This document shows, piece after piece, positions 1 through 12,164 of a DNA stretch of 64,000 nt. The DNA comes from Cristatella mucedo (lineage: Eukaryota; Bryozoa; Phylactolaemata; Cristatellidae). Numbering within the stretch: the first letter of the stretch is position 1; the number at the start of each line of letters is the position of its first letter. The position numbers and the translations under genes are program-made. The notes beneath the pieces were generated by a model. The model was not told the origin of the DNA and did not search any database. It saw only the letters and a program-made list of their open reading frames with translations. The stretch spans positions 4,670,001 through 4,734,000 of the forward strand of contig WPIO01000012.1 of assembly GCA_009760855.2 (NCBI GenBank), given 5' to 3'.

Positions 1-845
1 TTACCTCTTGATCTCAAGATCAAAATGGACCAATAACAAACAATGTATTACAACAGCGCAATAAAAATACTTGCCGTACTTAAGTGCCTTCTCGTCTAGC
101 ACGAAGCTATGTAACGGCTGCTCGGAGGAGGCAAGTGAAAGCACGAACTTTGCTAACCTGCCGGATATGTATGGCATGGGTTTTGCCGCATCGCCGAGGC
201 ATGCAACTTTCCGCCACACCATGAGGCTCCATTGCAGGACCAGTCTTTGCCACCGCATGCGGCTTCCGGGCATTCGTCCTAACGCCAGCCGCTGTATTCT
301 GGACTGCAACCGGTGTTGCCTCTCGCGTTGCCCGTGAGGCAGATACTTCGAGCCTCAGCTCTTGTACGGCTGCCTCTAGCAGCTCTTTCGGCCACTCCAG
401 CGCCATTGCCTTCGGTCGCTCAGCTTACACAGTCGCCTCCTCGACGGGCGTCTCGCTCACGTCTTCTGCTAGTCCTTCGCGCTTCTCCGCCTCCAGCAGT
501 TCGGAGACCGAAGCGAACACAATGTGTGCCACCATCTGTTGCTGGCGCTCCTCTCTCTTCGCCTTCGACAGCTCGGTAAGCATCTCGTGTGTCTTCTCTG
601 TGAGCGTCTCACCCGCCTCCATAGCGGGCGCTTCACGCACTTCCGCCGACGCTAACGCTTCTGTCCGTGCCGCCGTCGTCTCTGAGGACATTAGCGCCGA
701 CTCGCTGGCTACCAGCGTTGTCTCGTTCTCTACCAGTGCTTTCCCAGCAGCCGCCACCTCTATGGCAGACGCAGCCACCTCTCTGGAAGACAAAGCCTCC
801 TCTCTGCCAAACGCTGCGTCTTTCTGCCAGACGCAGCCATCTCTT
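1..845 (-). repeat. Unknown interspersed repeat with Glu/Ala-rich coding potential, copy 1
   Basis: About 480 bp of this region recurs at 31603-32080, starting with the shared motif CTCTTGATCTCAAGAT in both copies. On the minus strand, 425-967 is open for 180 codons and encodes an Ala/Glu-rich, coiled-coil-like stretch (for example LTELSKAKREERQQQ, then SVSELLEAEKREGLAEDV). Its first part comes from the adjacent LINE. The minus frame breaks near 425 and continues in other frames toward position 1. I do not recognise the family. The left end may lie outside the window. Confidence 0.55.
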
Positions 846-2462
846 AGTCTCGACACTAGATCAAGAGAACCTAAGAAACTATTGCCCAGTCTCCCTTCTA
901 CCATTCCTATCAAAGGCACTGGAACGGGTCGTGGCGGACCAGCTGAACTCATATATCGAAACCTCACACCTTGCTAATAAGTTCCAGTCTGGCTTTAGAG
1001 CTAATCACTCCACAGAGTCAGCATTGCTTAGGGTATAAAACGACCTGCTTAGGAATGCTGACATGGGTAGAGTGTCTCTGATTATTTTGCTCGATCTTTC
1101 GGCTGCTTTTGACACCATCGATTACAAAGTTCTTCTAGAGCGCCTCTTATCTCGCCTGGGCATCACTGGCACTGCTCTGTAGTGGTTCAGGTCCTATCTC
1201 AGTGGGACACTCCAGAGTATTGACGTGAATGGAAAAGATCATCTGAGATACCTCTGAAATATGGAGTACCTCAGGGCTCAGTGCTAGGTCCGGTTCTTTT
1301 CACTGTTTGCACTCTCCCTCTTGCTGATGTGATTGCCAAGCACAATCTAGGCTTTCACTTCTATGCGGATGACACTCAGTTGTACCTTTGCTTAGATCCC
1401 TCCCAGCCTTCGAGCACCTCAAATTCTCTCAATTCACTTGCTGCATGTATTGATGACATCCACACATGGATGGCCGCAAAGTTTCTAAAACTAAACGATG
1501 ATAAAACTAACTTACTAGTTATGGGCAAACCCAATGTGATCCAGAAATTGGAAAGGCTGCCGCTCAAAATTGGCTCTGCCAGCATACCTCCAGTTGAATC
1601 AGCTCGAAATCTAGGTGTCATATTCCAAAGCGACCTCTCGTTAGACGATCATACCAGCTCCACAGTCAAATCTGCCTATTTTCAGCTTCATAATATTCCT
1701 AAAACTTGGGCTTTTTTAGATAAGGATACCACGTCCAAGTTGGTCCATGCATTCGTGGCATCCCGTCTCGACTTCTGCAACTCACTGCTTACTGGCCTAC
1801 CGGCATGTGCGATCAGGCGATTGCAGCTGGTGCTAAACTCTGCAGCTAGGCTTGTCTGTCGTGAGCTTCGCAGTTGCCACATTACTCCACTTCTCGCCGA
1901 CCTGCACTGGCTACCAGTCAAGCAACGGATTGACTTCAAGGTTTTGTCGCTCACTTTTAGGTCATACATTCTTTTGCTACAGCCTATCTCTCAGATCTAC
2001 TCACCCTCCAGGCCAAGAATAGTACCGACCGCTTTTCGGAATCCAACAGTCTACCACTGCCTCGTACAAACCTCAAATCCTTTGGAGACCGTGCATTTAG
2101 TTCGTATGCTCCCAAAGCCTGGAACTCCCTCCCGACCTGTGTCAGAACATCCCCTGACCTGACCACATTTAAAAGGAACTTAAAAGCACACCTACTTAGG
2201 ACAGCATTTAGTGGGTCCGTGTGATTCGTCCTTCACGTGCTTATGCGTGCTGACACTGTGCATGCTGCCACTAACCACATTTGCATGCTGACCCTGTGCA
2301 TGTCACCCCTAACCATGTTATTCATGTTGTTTATTAAGCATGACATTACTCACCATTCAATTGCATTTCCCTTTGCAGCAAATGTAAAGCGCCTATAAAG
2401 AGATTGAGTTCTCTGAGGGCGCTTTATCAAGTGCATTATTATTACTATTATTAATATTATAA
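845..2462 (+). mobile_element. LINE A (L2/CR1-like) copy, 5'-truncated, with RT and 3' tail
   Basis: Starts inside the reverse transcriptase N-terminus (DQENLRNYCPVSLLPFLSK), then [21 protein letters not shown] (motif A), VPQGSVLGPVLF and FYADDTQLYL (YADD catalytic box near 1360). It ends with a GTAAAGCGCC...GGGCGCTTTATC hairpin and an ATT-rich tail. In-frame stops (near 1036 and 1180) and frameshifts (near 1255 and 1970) show it is dead. The 3' end resembles L2 LINEs of other animals. Confidence 0.9.
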
Positions 2463-3828
2463 AGGCAGCGTTCGCTAATTCCCGAAGATATACTATTGTG
2501 GGGGCAGCTCTGGAGTCAGCTTCGAGGTGGCAAAATGCCACGTAGCCTTCCGATCTACGTGCTGGCGATTTTGAGACTTTGGGTAACAAAATCCACGGTT
2601 TGACCATTAAGCGGCAGAGGTGGTCCCTAGCGCTCTAAGCGCCGGGCTAGAAATCACCCTAGATCTTAGCGGTCGTGTACCTTAGAGTAGTTCGAAGTGA
2701 AATATCGGAGAGCCATAGCGCGAAGTGCTGCCATCTCGCTAGAAAAAAAGGAGATGCTAGACCCAACCGGATGGATGCTTGTGACGTCGTTTTTGACGGG
2801 TAAAGGCTCGTACCAGAGACGGAGGGATGCAGGTAATATTAGATGCTTAAAGATCTGAAGGAAAATGCATGTACAGTAAAGCGTACGTGTGAGAATGTAC
2901 GCGGGTTTACGTCATATTCTACACATTCCGTGTGAATGTCGCTCTAAACTAGAAAGCAGATGCACATGCAATTGAAAAAAAATTATTGTCGGTTTAAATC
3001 CTTGTTTGTGTATCTTAGTACGGGTCTCAAAACAGTGACGAACAGTGGCTGTCGCCGTCAAAAGCGTTTCCAAGCATGAGACCCACTGCACCACCTAAAA
3101 AGAAAGCGTTAACTCAAGCAGTCAAAGTTATTAAGTCATCTTAATTTCAAAGCATTGTACTCTAAGCTATGTTTATCGCATATACGGAGAGAGTGAGTTT
3201 CGCAGTCCTTGGACATGCTGCGGCACCGCCAAATTCCCCAAAGCGAATGAGCAAGAAAATGAATTTATTGTCCCTGAATAGCTCACAGCAACGATGAAGC
3301 TGCTAGTAATCTAGCATAGCACATACAGCACAACGAGGACCAGTCTGGCCTGTGTCAATCGTCTATCGAATCTAGGCCTGTATCTGCCAGTCAATTTGGG
3401 AACCGGGCAGATCTTTTCGTGGCAGACGTTGGCGTGGCATTACTGCATGTATTGGGCATGGTAGGGAATTTCACCATACTTCCGATTTTGACATCTTTGG
3501 TGTAATTTGCTACTTCTAGTCCTTATCACTTGCATGGTCAATTTTTTACTTAACTTGATTAATGTCTCACTTCGTTGCATGAGTTATACAATATTTAATG
3601 GGGAAAAATGCAGGCCCGATACCGATTTGGTCTTCAATGCTTTTCGCAGGTGTTTTCTTTATCGGCATCGCGTCTTCTTAGACTTCTGCACTGCCTTTTA
3701 AAAATGCTGGCGTATTTACATAATGAGCTCTGTCTCTTTTCAACAGGACACGTGGAACGAAAGCTTCACTCTAATGCCATTCTGCTTGCTGTTTCGCACG
3801 ACGCTTAGTTTACTTACATAACCGGATA
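2463..3828. other. No recognisable feature
   Basis: Intergenic sequence. Short open frames only, with no homology I recognise and no clear repeat boundary. Confidence 0.5.
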
Positions 3829-4470
3829 ATATAGTTGGAGAGTTTTGTATAGCTCGCTCTAAACCTAATCGGCTTTCCGTGTGCATGCGATAGCCAACAG
3901 ACTTTCTCTGAAGCAATGACGAGAAAATGAAGAGTATGGCTGAGTAAGGAGGGCAGTCAAGGAGGATTTTGGCACCAAAAGTTTTTAAGCGAAAGAAAAC
4001 AGCAGCCAATTAATTACCCACTGAGGACGTGAGTGAATGAGGGGATTGAAACCGATGCAGCAGTTCAGCTAGGTATGAAGAAGCCAAGCTATGGTGGGCT
4101 TTGTGGTTCAGAGTAAGCATTTATCTCAGTATTCTATGGTCCTTAACGAGCCCTTATAGTTCCTTCAGCAAAGGAGATGCGTGCGTAAACCGCTTGGAGT
4201 TTTTACTAAACATACAGCACACCCAGCTGTAAGTGTTTAACGGTTTTTTGGTAGCTCAGTTACCACGGAATTGCAGTAGTCGAGCGTAGACAGAACCATT
4301 GAGGTAGTTATGCTTATAGCTAGCCATCGTTGTAGACAGTCCCTAATCTTATTGAGAGGTGAAATGTGACGGTTATCTGTGGAGGCAGTTTCTTAATAAG
4401 GCTTTTAAAGTTGAAGTAGCTATCAAAGGGGAGTCATAAATTCCTAGCGCATAGCGAGGTTCACACAATA
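3829..4470 (-). mobile_element. LINE B (second L2/CR1-like family) fragment, decayed
   Basis: Minus strand reads LKTFGAKIL.., SVGYRMHTESRLG and ERAIQNSP, parallel to the better copy at 59209-59670. Upstream sequence (minus direction) matches the LINE B region preceding RLWNSLP. Many substitutions; no intact frame. Confidence 0.65.
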
Positions 4471-5791
4471 AGATCACTCATTAGAGAAGAAAATTCTTCT
4501 CGTTCAAGCGCACGACCGGGCTGCTGTAGCTCAGGCATTTCTAGAGCTCGCGTAAGCCGGTATTTTGCGTGATCAATATAGTTAAAGAGCCATTTCTGTA
4601 CAATAACAAAACTATGCTGATCCCAGTACGCGAGAGTTTAGAAATACATGATAACCAAATCCGCTGTTGCCTTACGTTGGAAATTAACGGAAAACTGCAA
4701 CTTAGCTTTGGAATGCAGGCTCGAGTGTTTGTTGACCTACCCGACGAGCCCCAAGAGAAATCTCAGCACTTCCTTAATGTTTCAAAATCTGTATTTTTTG
4801 AAAGAAGGAAATATATTTTTAAATATGTTTTAATAATTTTTTTATTAAACGAAATTACGTTTAGATTGTATGAGGTTTCAGTGAAATTTAGATTGAAACA
4901 CCGAAAATGTAGTTTGTCACCACATTACTAGCGTATACGCGCCGCACAGGCTCTTTTCCAATTGGTCAGAGCCGGCTAGCGAATGGCCAGTGACTTCCTT
5001 TTACGGGATGGGTCGTACGTGTGTCCAAAATTATAGGTTTACACGCTGTTTAATACGGTAAAAATACGGAGGATAACTATCAGCAGACATGGTGTATTAA
5101 TTGCTTCCGACATGGCTACCATATAAACAGAAAACTTGGCCGGAGCGGTCTCCTTTAGCGACGATTTACTAGTCGGCGAGTCAATTCTCAGAGACGTCGC
5201 GGAGTACTTGCAAAGTATCCGTCTGCCGGACCAGTAACATACTGAAAATTACTGGCGCTTTCGCTGAAGTGATTTTTTTATAGTACTTCCTGCGACATGA
5301 GAGGGCTCACACCTTAACATTTGGCGAGTTACGGAAGTCTGGGTTGGCACGCGGTGCTCGCAGTCTGTCGTTACCGGAAATAGCGAGGGTTAGACGGACG
5401 AAACGATATAAACAGGGTATGTGTGCATATAAATATGTTATTTTATAGAAAATACACGAATGTGTACATATCTTAGGACATTTAATACCGCCACGACAGA
5501 GCTCAATCTATTTCTGAGCACGCTACATGTGTTGGACAGGAGCCGTGACCACTGAGACAAAAGACGCAATTTCAAACGTATAAACGTACAAGGGACAATT
5601 CAAATGAACAGAGGAGCATGTGATTGTTCTTAGCTTCCCTTTAAATATTGTCGTCAGAAAACGCTGTGACGAAAGTTTACACTGTAAGTAAATCATGCGA
5701 CCGGCTAGACCGCCAGAACGAAGGCGAATGTTTTCCCAATCAAGACGCGAGCTCCGTTACGCACGGCCGCCAGGGCTCTCAGGCCTTACCC
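4471..5791. other. No confident feature
   Basis: Contains an open frame of 120 codons (4569-4931, plus) with no recognisable domain, and a short stretch at 5497-5540 resembling an antisense SINE1/L2 tail. The downstream exons of the minus-strand gene at 5792-6116 should lie here or further left, but I could not identify them. Confidence 0.4.
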
Positions 5792-6116
5792 AGAAGCAGG
5801 GCGTCAGTTCTGTCGCATCCGTGTCCGTGGCCGTAGCCGGGCCCGTAGCCGGGCCCGTAGCCGCCGTAGATCGGTGGAGCTACCACGACTGGCGGCGGCT
5901 GAGCAGCGACCACGACCGCTGGCTGTTGATGTGCAAGCACGACCTGAGGCTGTTGCGAAACAGTCGGATAGGCTGGCTGCGGTGGCGCGGCCGGAATGTA
6001 GGCCGGTATTGTCGGAGGCTGCGACGGATACGCGGTCGCCTGTGGATATGTCCCTGGCGGCGCCGATACGTACACCGGGCCATTAGCTCTTGGGTACTCG
6101 ATTGGTCCGACGGGAG
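5792..6116 (-). CDS. Internal exon of an unidentified Pro/Tyr/Gly-rich protein (partial gene)
   Basis: Minus-strand open frame of 325 nt with a good acceptor (pyrimidine run then TTGACAG) and a good donor (CTTCTGG|GTAAGG). The frame contains no usable ATG, so it must be entered by splicing (phase 1 in, phase 2 out). The product is Pro/Ala/Val-rich with PAYIPAAPPQPAYP, QPPPVVVAPP and YGGYGPGYGPGYGHGHG, then CDRTDALLLG. Composition resembles the disordered N-termini of small membrane proteins such as CYSTM, LITAF or BRI3-like families (speculative). Local base composition is GC-richer than its surroundings. The other exons are unknown. Confidence 0.6.
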
Positions 6117-8013
6117 CTGTCAAGCATAGAAGAGATTGCAGTAGCAAAAAGTCGCTATACTGCGCTGCGTCGTACTGTGTTGACGCGAGATTGTCCCTTT
6201 TGAGGCGACATTGCGGCTATTCAGACTTGAAATTCTAGCGAGCCAAGTTGGTGCATTGGATTTCAACAGTCACGTTTCTGCACCATCGCCGGCAAAGCAG
6301 AATTGGAATTAATTGAGCCCGTCGGCTTCCCGCGAAGCCCGATTCCGGTCGAATATAAATAGCTCAGCGCTCGATGCTTGCTGTTGAGGATGCCCATAAA
6401 AAGCCATGTTCCACAGAGCTTATGAAAGTCAGCGTGAAGGTCAGAGATCGAGTCCAAGAGAATCCAGACTGAGATTGGGAACCAGCGGGACCCAGTCGAA
6501 GTCAGGGAGAAGCTTAAATCGTGCGCAAGGTCATGTGTAACTCAGGGAGCGATGCTGGACGCGTCGGCAGGACTGCCGCCCATTCGCTGGTGCAAATTAA
6601 ACTGTGCTAGTGATCACTTCGGCTGTTTTCGAGTTTCCTCCATTGGCAGGATGACCGGAAAGCTGCAAATTATATTTAAGAAACAATTAAACGCAGATTG
6701 ACAAAGTATGCCTTATATTCCCTAGCGGTAAAAAGTATAGCTTCATATGGAACAACGTCATTCGTACTTGGTCTTTTGTAGCTTGTTTTGAATTACTAAA
6801 CGGACATACCTTTTGGTCAAAATCAATGTTAAACTTTTACAAATCTTTAAAATCAAGCATGTTCTGTCACTGCAATTCGGGATTCCAAGCAGGTGCAACC
6901 ATACTTATACATTTTCTTTGGGAAAGGCAGTATCTCATACTGTCAGCTGCTTTCATGATTCCAAGGCCTTGTTCAAGCGTGACCCGCTCATTTTTGTCTA
7001 TTTAGCCACACGCTATCTTTACAGGGAGCATTGACTTCCCCCTAAGAGACTCTTAGTGACAAAGCCTAACCGAGTTTCGTCTGTTAATTCAACGAGTCAA
7101 GGCATGCTAACTTGTGGTCCAAATTAGTTCGAATGGGTCGCATATGCCTTGCTGTTTGGTGGTGGTAAATCGAGCGACAGGTAAGGATGTCAGAAAGCCT
7201 TAAGCTACCCAGGACAAATTTGTGAGTGAAGCTTCCGGTCTGAGGGCTCTCCCAGGGCAACACTGCCAAGCAAGGCGCCCACCGGAAGTTGGTGCAGTGC
7301 CTCGCTGCACAATGGGCTGGAGATCGAACGAGTCGAAGTGCAGTGTCAAAGCGGCGGTAAGTCATTATAGTTGCTGTTGCAGAGTCGTGGCCACGCAGAG
7401 ACATGTCCTCCGAAGTGTTTCGTGCTGAAATTGTGTGTATGAAACCCCATTTCACTTTCGATGGTTAGGAGAATATGGGCATACAATATGCGACTCGACT
7501 CAAAACATTTACTTATGTTAGAGGATATTTTCACGACCTTGCTAACTGATTGAAAGCTTGTGCTCCCGGAGGGCTAAGCATTGAGTGAATAATTTTGAGT
7601 TTTCTTCTTACAATAGCTGATGTCTGGATCATATTGTAAAGCGGCCGCGTCCTCATTCTTTGCTTTGTGTTAAAATTGTTTGCCTTACACTGTAGACAAT
7701 CAACAAGTCTTGCTTGGTCACCAGTAAATTAGCTGAAAGTCTGGATCTGTGTTTCATAATTAAAAACAACTGGTGAATATGAACTTTATAATTTATATTT
7801 AGGCCAATTTAAAGGAAGTTACAAAGCAAATGGTGATTTTAATTGGTTTTTATGTTCAGGCAATTTTAATTAATTGATCTACCTGTTAAATCTATGACCG
7901 AGTTCTGTGACAACTGACTCTCAAAGTAAGTTCATTTATTGGTGGAGGAGCGCTAAAGACCGCCTCTGAGAGGAGAGTAATTTCAAAGTCTTTCCCTTTT
8001 AAGATGTGGCTAA
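6117..8013. other. No confident gene; TATA-like motif at 6354-6361
   Basis: TATAAATA occurs at 6354-6361 (TATTTATA on the minus strand), about 240 bp upstream of the minus-strand Pro-rich exon, and could belong to its promoter. No first exon with a matching phase was found. The rest shows only short open frames. Confidence 0.3.
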
Positions 8014-10020
8014 ATGATGATAATAATAGCACCTTTGTAGACTCTAGTGCTCCAACAGAACCAAAGCTTCTTTTAGGCACTTCACATACTTGGAAAAAGA
8101 AAGAAGCGTATTTATTGGTTAACCACAACGTACACAGTTTCAGAATGGGCAGGCAAACGAAGGACGACTGATACAGACCGAACAAAGGCTGTGACAAACA
8201 TGCAGGTATTCAGTTTTTTCCATACAGCAAATCAGTAAATGACGCACTTTTGATCCCAATCGGTTCTTGAATGTGGCAGGATAGTAGCTGGAGACACGAT
8301 TTCAGAGAAGAGATTTGAAGTTCGTTAGAGGCATAACAAAACGACCAGGAGAGCAGACGAGCAAAGTGTACGACTCAAGAAGCCTGCTTACTATGTAATT
8401 TTGATAGGTAGGCCCGATTAAGAGAATTGTGGCGCCTAAAGTTGAGCGAAATGATCCTCAAATCGGTACGCGACTTAATGGGGAGTCAACATAGTTTGGA
8501 GAAGCGAAGTTTAATGTTGCAGCTGCGACTTTTCCCGCCGATCAACCTAGCTGCCGAGTTCTGCACCAACTGTAGGCGTCTTATTCTATAGGCAGGAGAA
8601 CCTAAACGTAGCGAGTGTCAGATAACCAATTAGGGTTCCACGAATGGTTGGGCAAGCTTAGCTGTGAGGTCCTTATCTAAGAAAGCCCGAATTTCTTTAC
8701 GTTACGTAGCTGATATCCTTTGGACTTTTCGGTCGAGTTAATGTTGTTATCTAGTGAGATTTTTTATTTTTACAGAGGACGTCCATTAACGATGCTGCAG
8801 GAGCTACAGGAGATATGCTGGCAAAACCAATTTGGAAGATTAGAATTTTAAATTACTGGATAGCGCTTGGTTTTTCTATAATTAGTAAGCTGCTTTCATG
8901 ATGATTCAATTTGAGACAGTTTGATGCCATCCGAATGAAAATTTCCGCAGTAAATGCTTCAATTGCAATAGAGCTGAGAAATGTTGACGCTGGAAGGCAG
9001 TGAAGAAATAAAAGCTCCTTTGACCTAGGTGCAAAGTGCTCGCCTTTGACGATCGAGGTCGTGAGTAAGAAAATTACCTATAGTCTACCTACATTTTACA
9101 GAATATGTGCAGAGATAGAGATATAGTTTTCATAGGGAACTATACAAAGTTTTTCTTATTATTGTCATAATCAATGCACAAATGCAGCTATGTGTCACCT
9201 GCATGAAAATGAAAGCCTGGATTGTGTTTGGCAATTAAATAGGTATGAACGCAAAACAAAGTGGACCTATAAAAAAGCCCTGGGCACACAATACTTCAAA
9301 GAAAGGTTCAGTGAATGACAGCTGGCCGCTGACGCGCGCTCTGTTAGTCTCCAACTGAGACAGAACCCTAGTCACTTTGCCACAGTACTAGTGATGCCTG
9401 GGCCAAACGAAGAACGCCAAAGAAGAATTTGGTGATCAATGATGTCGAAAGCTGCCGAAAGATCCAGTAGAATCATCAAAGAGGAGACACTGCACTAGTC
9501 ACCATTCCTGAGAAAGTTACTTTACACTCACTGCAGTGCTCACATCGTTGAGTGATTTGCTTTAAAAACTTACTGTAACTTAATTTACTGATTTGAATTA
9601 TATATCGTAATTAAATGTTCGGGTGGTCCGACACTACTCTTTACAGTACCTTTGATAGGAATAGCCATGGGATGACTGATTGGAAGTCTACAATTATTTC
9701 TTAATGAATGGCCTGACAATAGTCTCATTGAAGTATTCCGGCACAGAAACTTTGACTGAGGAGAGATTTACTTTTTTATTTATGCAGGGCAATAAAAAGT
9801 ATAGGCCTTTCAGAAGGCGAGGAATAAGTATGGGTATAAGAGGACTATTAGTCATATTAAGACTGAAGGAGCGGCAGTTCACATGTTGGTCTGTTGAGAG
9901 AGAAAAACTGCATGTCTGTAGTCCAATAGCTACGGAGTTTCAAATTGTTGACCTTAAAGGATGAGCTCCTTCACATGAAAAATTGTAACTGCTCTACCAA
10001 TGCTTAAATAAGGAAGTCTC
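8014..10020 (-). mobile_element. Old, degenerate L2-like LINE copy
   Basis: Read on the minus strand: RT N-terminal remnants (about 9680-10010), motif A remnant AFDIIDH (about 9430), a [10 protein letters not shown]-like block (about 8800), [13 protein letters not shown] (about 8520-8590), and a 3' tail with (ATT)n-like repeats at 8014-8040. The order matches LINE A throughout. Heavily mutated, so insertion is old. Confidence 0.7.
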
Positions 10021-10216
10021 TAGGGATCCTAACAATCACCTGCGACGCTTTAGCCCGAACCTCAGTTTGGATATTTCAGTAATATCTTCTCAGTGAGCTG
10101 AGGAAGCTCCTCTTTAAACGTTCGCAGTCACGTCTTCCTTTGACAACAGAAAGCTTTCATCGGGTTAAGCGAGGAACACTTCGGGCACACACGATTCATC
10201 GCAACCATCATTTTCT

Positions 10217-10330
10217 TATTACATAATATTAATAATAGTCATTAAAAATTGTATACAGCGCCCTCAAAGAACTCTATCTCTTTCTAGGCACTTTACATTT
10301 GCTGCAAACTAAGAGAAGGAAATGTGACAC
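10217..10330 (-). mobile_element. L2-like 3' tail fragment
   Basis: Antisense copy of the LINE A 3' end: TAATAATA repeats, then GCGCCCTCAAAGAACT..ATCTCTTTCTAGGCAC and TTTACATTTGCTGC. Only the tail is present. Confidence 0.75.
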
Positions 10331-11494
10331 TTATCGCCAATCACCTCACCTCTAAACCATATCTATTAAATCGGACACATTTGGAAGAAATCGCGTTTCC
10401 TGTCAGCTTTCTAAAGCCACCAGAGCGGGAATAGATTTACTTAAAATGCTCCTCCCCATCTGAGCCTCGCTATTGGCAGACGGTTTGTAATCTCGAGTGC
10501 TGGGAACAGCAACCGAGCTGCAGGATTCCCACCCCAGGACGAGCTTTGCCCTTGTTTGAACGATGGTGAACTGCACGCTCCCGCCATGGTTCTCGTAGAC
10601 CTCATCCCATAAAGGTTTCATAAGAGGGTCAACATGAAGCTGACGGGGAACCAGGATAAAGGAACTGAGTAGATGTAGAGGGGGAAAGACAAGTTGAGAG
10701 GGAATTAAGACGATTCACCGGAGTCTCGGGATATACCCTTATTGTCCGCACCAGATGGAGATTAGCTGCCAGGATTGCCAGCCGCTATGCCCCAGTAAGC
10801 GCCATGTGAGAGTTAACAATTTTGTTGGGCTCGCAGAACGTTCACTGCCATCCAAGATGAGGATAAACAGGTACAGGAGGCGTAGAGTTAAGGTGCTCTC
10901 TCTCTCTCTTTACGACCCGGGTCACGAGTTTGAGTCTTGCAGTCTGTTATCCTTTATTGACTCCTGCAAGCGGCGGTGATAGCCGCGAAGGCTCTTTTGC
11001 CGCTATAGAAATGAGGCTCTTAAATCAGCTAACCGTTTTTCCTTCCGTGAAAGTTCTTACGTCAGTAAATAGTCACTTCAGCCATATCGATGCGATTGCC
11101 GGTAAGCGCGATACTCGGCTGTAACCAGCCGCTCAAATTAAATTCGACAATCGTTTTCTTCGGTCCTGTCAGCCGTGCGTCTACCGGAGGGGCAAGCAAC
11201 CGATCAAAGGACTGCCAGAGAAAACCTCCGTTGTTATCCGCTCTGCGGGACGGGATGCGAAGTTCAAATACTCAGGTCGTAGGTCACACACTGGCTCACA
11301 AGCCACTTTCAAGGCCGTACATGTGAGTAGAGGCTTATCAGGGCGAGAAAAGACTTCACGGAAGGAAGCGGGATGCCGTTGCTAGTAGTCCGACCGTCAG
11401 CTGCGATTGCGGGCTAATTTAATTATTCACCCATAGCTTGGCTTGTGTCCGATTTCGTTAATTTACGCTATTTGTGCGATATATAATTTTATAT
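10331..11494. other. Unassigned sequence apart from one SINE2 copy
   Basis: Short open frames only (longest 78 codons). Contains the SINE2 copy at 10905-11040, listed separately. Confidence 0.4.
10905..11040 (+). mobile_element. SINE2 copy (tRNA-derived), 5'-truncated
   Basis: Contains the B-box-like GAGTTTGAGTCTTGCAG, the SINE2 body GGCGGTGATAGCCGCGAAGG and the end AAATCAGCTAACCG. The A-box half is lost. Confidence 0.7.
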
Positions 11495-11626
11495 AATTCA
11501 TTTGTAGAGCACCCTAGGAGACCTCGATCTCAATTCACAATTTTCACATATGCCACGGGACCCGAGTCCACGACTTCGGCCAGACCTTGGTCGGGGCGAG
11601 CACTTTAACCACTGGGCCAAGCCAGC
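11495..11626 (-). mobile_element. SINE1 copy (tRNA head, L2-like tail)
   Basis: Antisense. The head GGCCCAGTGGTTAAAGTGCT (A box) and CGTGGACTCGGGTCC (B box region) lie at high coordinates; the tail TGAGATCGAGGTCTCCTAGG..GTGCTCTAC lies at low coordinates. Confidence 0.75.
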
Positions 11627-11758
11627 GATGGCCCGAAGCGAGAAATTCTGAGCAGAGCGAAAGCACGAATTTGTGCTCCTTTCGAGCTCTAAAATAAATA
11701 GTGCTTATGCGATGACTTTAGCAGAACTGTCTAACTTGAAAGCCGGGTGGAAGAATTC

Positions 11759-11945
11759 TTAATAATAATAATGCATTTGATAGAGCGCCCTCGGAGGACT
11801 CAATCTCTTTGCAGGCACTTTACATTTGCTGAAAAGGAAGCGCGATGGTAGTGCTAGTGGTCTCAATGACAACATGCATGACCCGGTTAGAGGTGCCGTG
11901 CACAGGGTAAGCATGCACATATAGTTGGCGGCAGCATTTGCAATG
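11759..11945 (-). mobile_element. L2-like LINE A 3' fragment
   Basis: Antisense LINE A tail with TAATAATAATAA, GAGCGCCCTCGGAGGACTCA, TTTACATTTGCTG, and the upstream 3' UTR with GCATGCACA motifs shared with LINE A copies 1 to 3. Confidence 0.8.
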
Positions 11946-12164
11946 CCCCTTAAGTAATTATAAAGACGTGGCAATGAATAATTCTCTAAGCAAGATTGTG
12001 TGCTTTAGAGTGGGCTCAGCTATGGGGAGAGCAGTTCGAGCTCTAGGCCGCTTCGGATCCCATTAAATGCTCATGCAAATAATGAGATTCGCGGATACTA
12101 GTCAGCCTCTAAGCCGTTTACAGCAGGAGTCTTGCATCTGCATTTTATAGTCTCTTGAGAAAGC

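Noticed and set aside
425-967. 180-codon minus-strand frame as a host gene
   Set aside because: Its first part is antisense LINE A sequence and the rest belongs to a repeat found again at 31603; kept as repeat coding potential, not a gene.
4569-4931. 120-codon plus-strand frame
   Set aside because: No recognisable domain and AT-rich low-complexity C-terminus; not enough support for a gene.
5695-6129. 144-codon plus-strand Arg/Trp-rich frame
   Set aside because: Shadow of the GC-rich minus-strand Pro/Tyr exon; its composition is the complement artefact.
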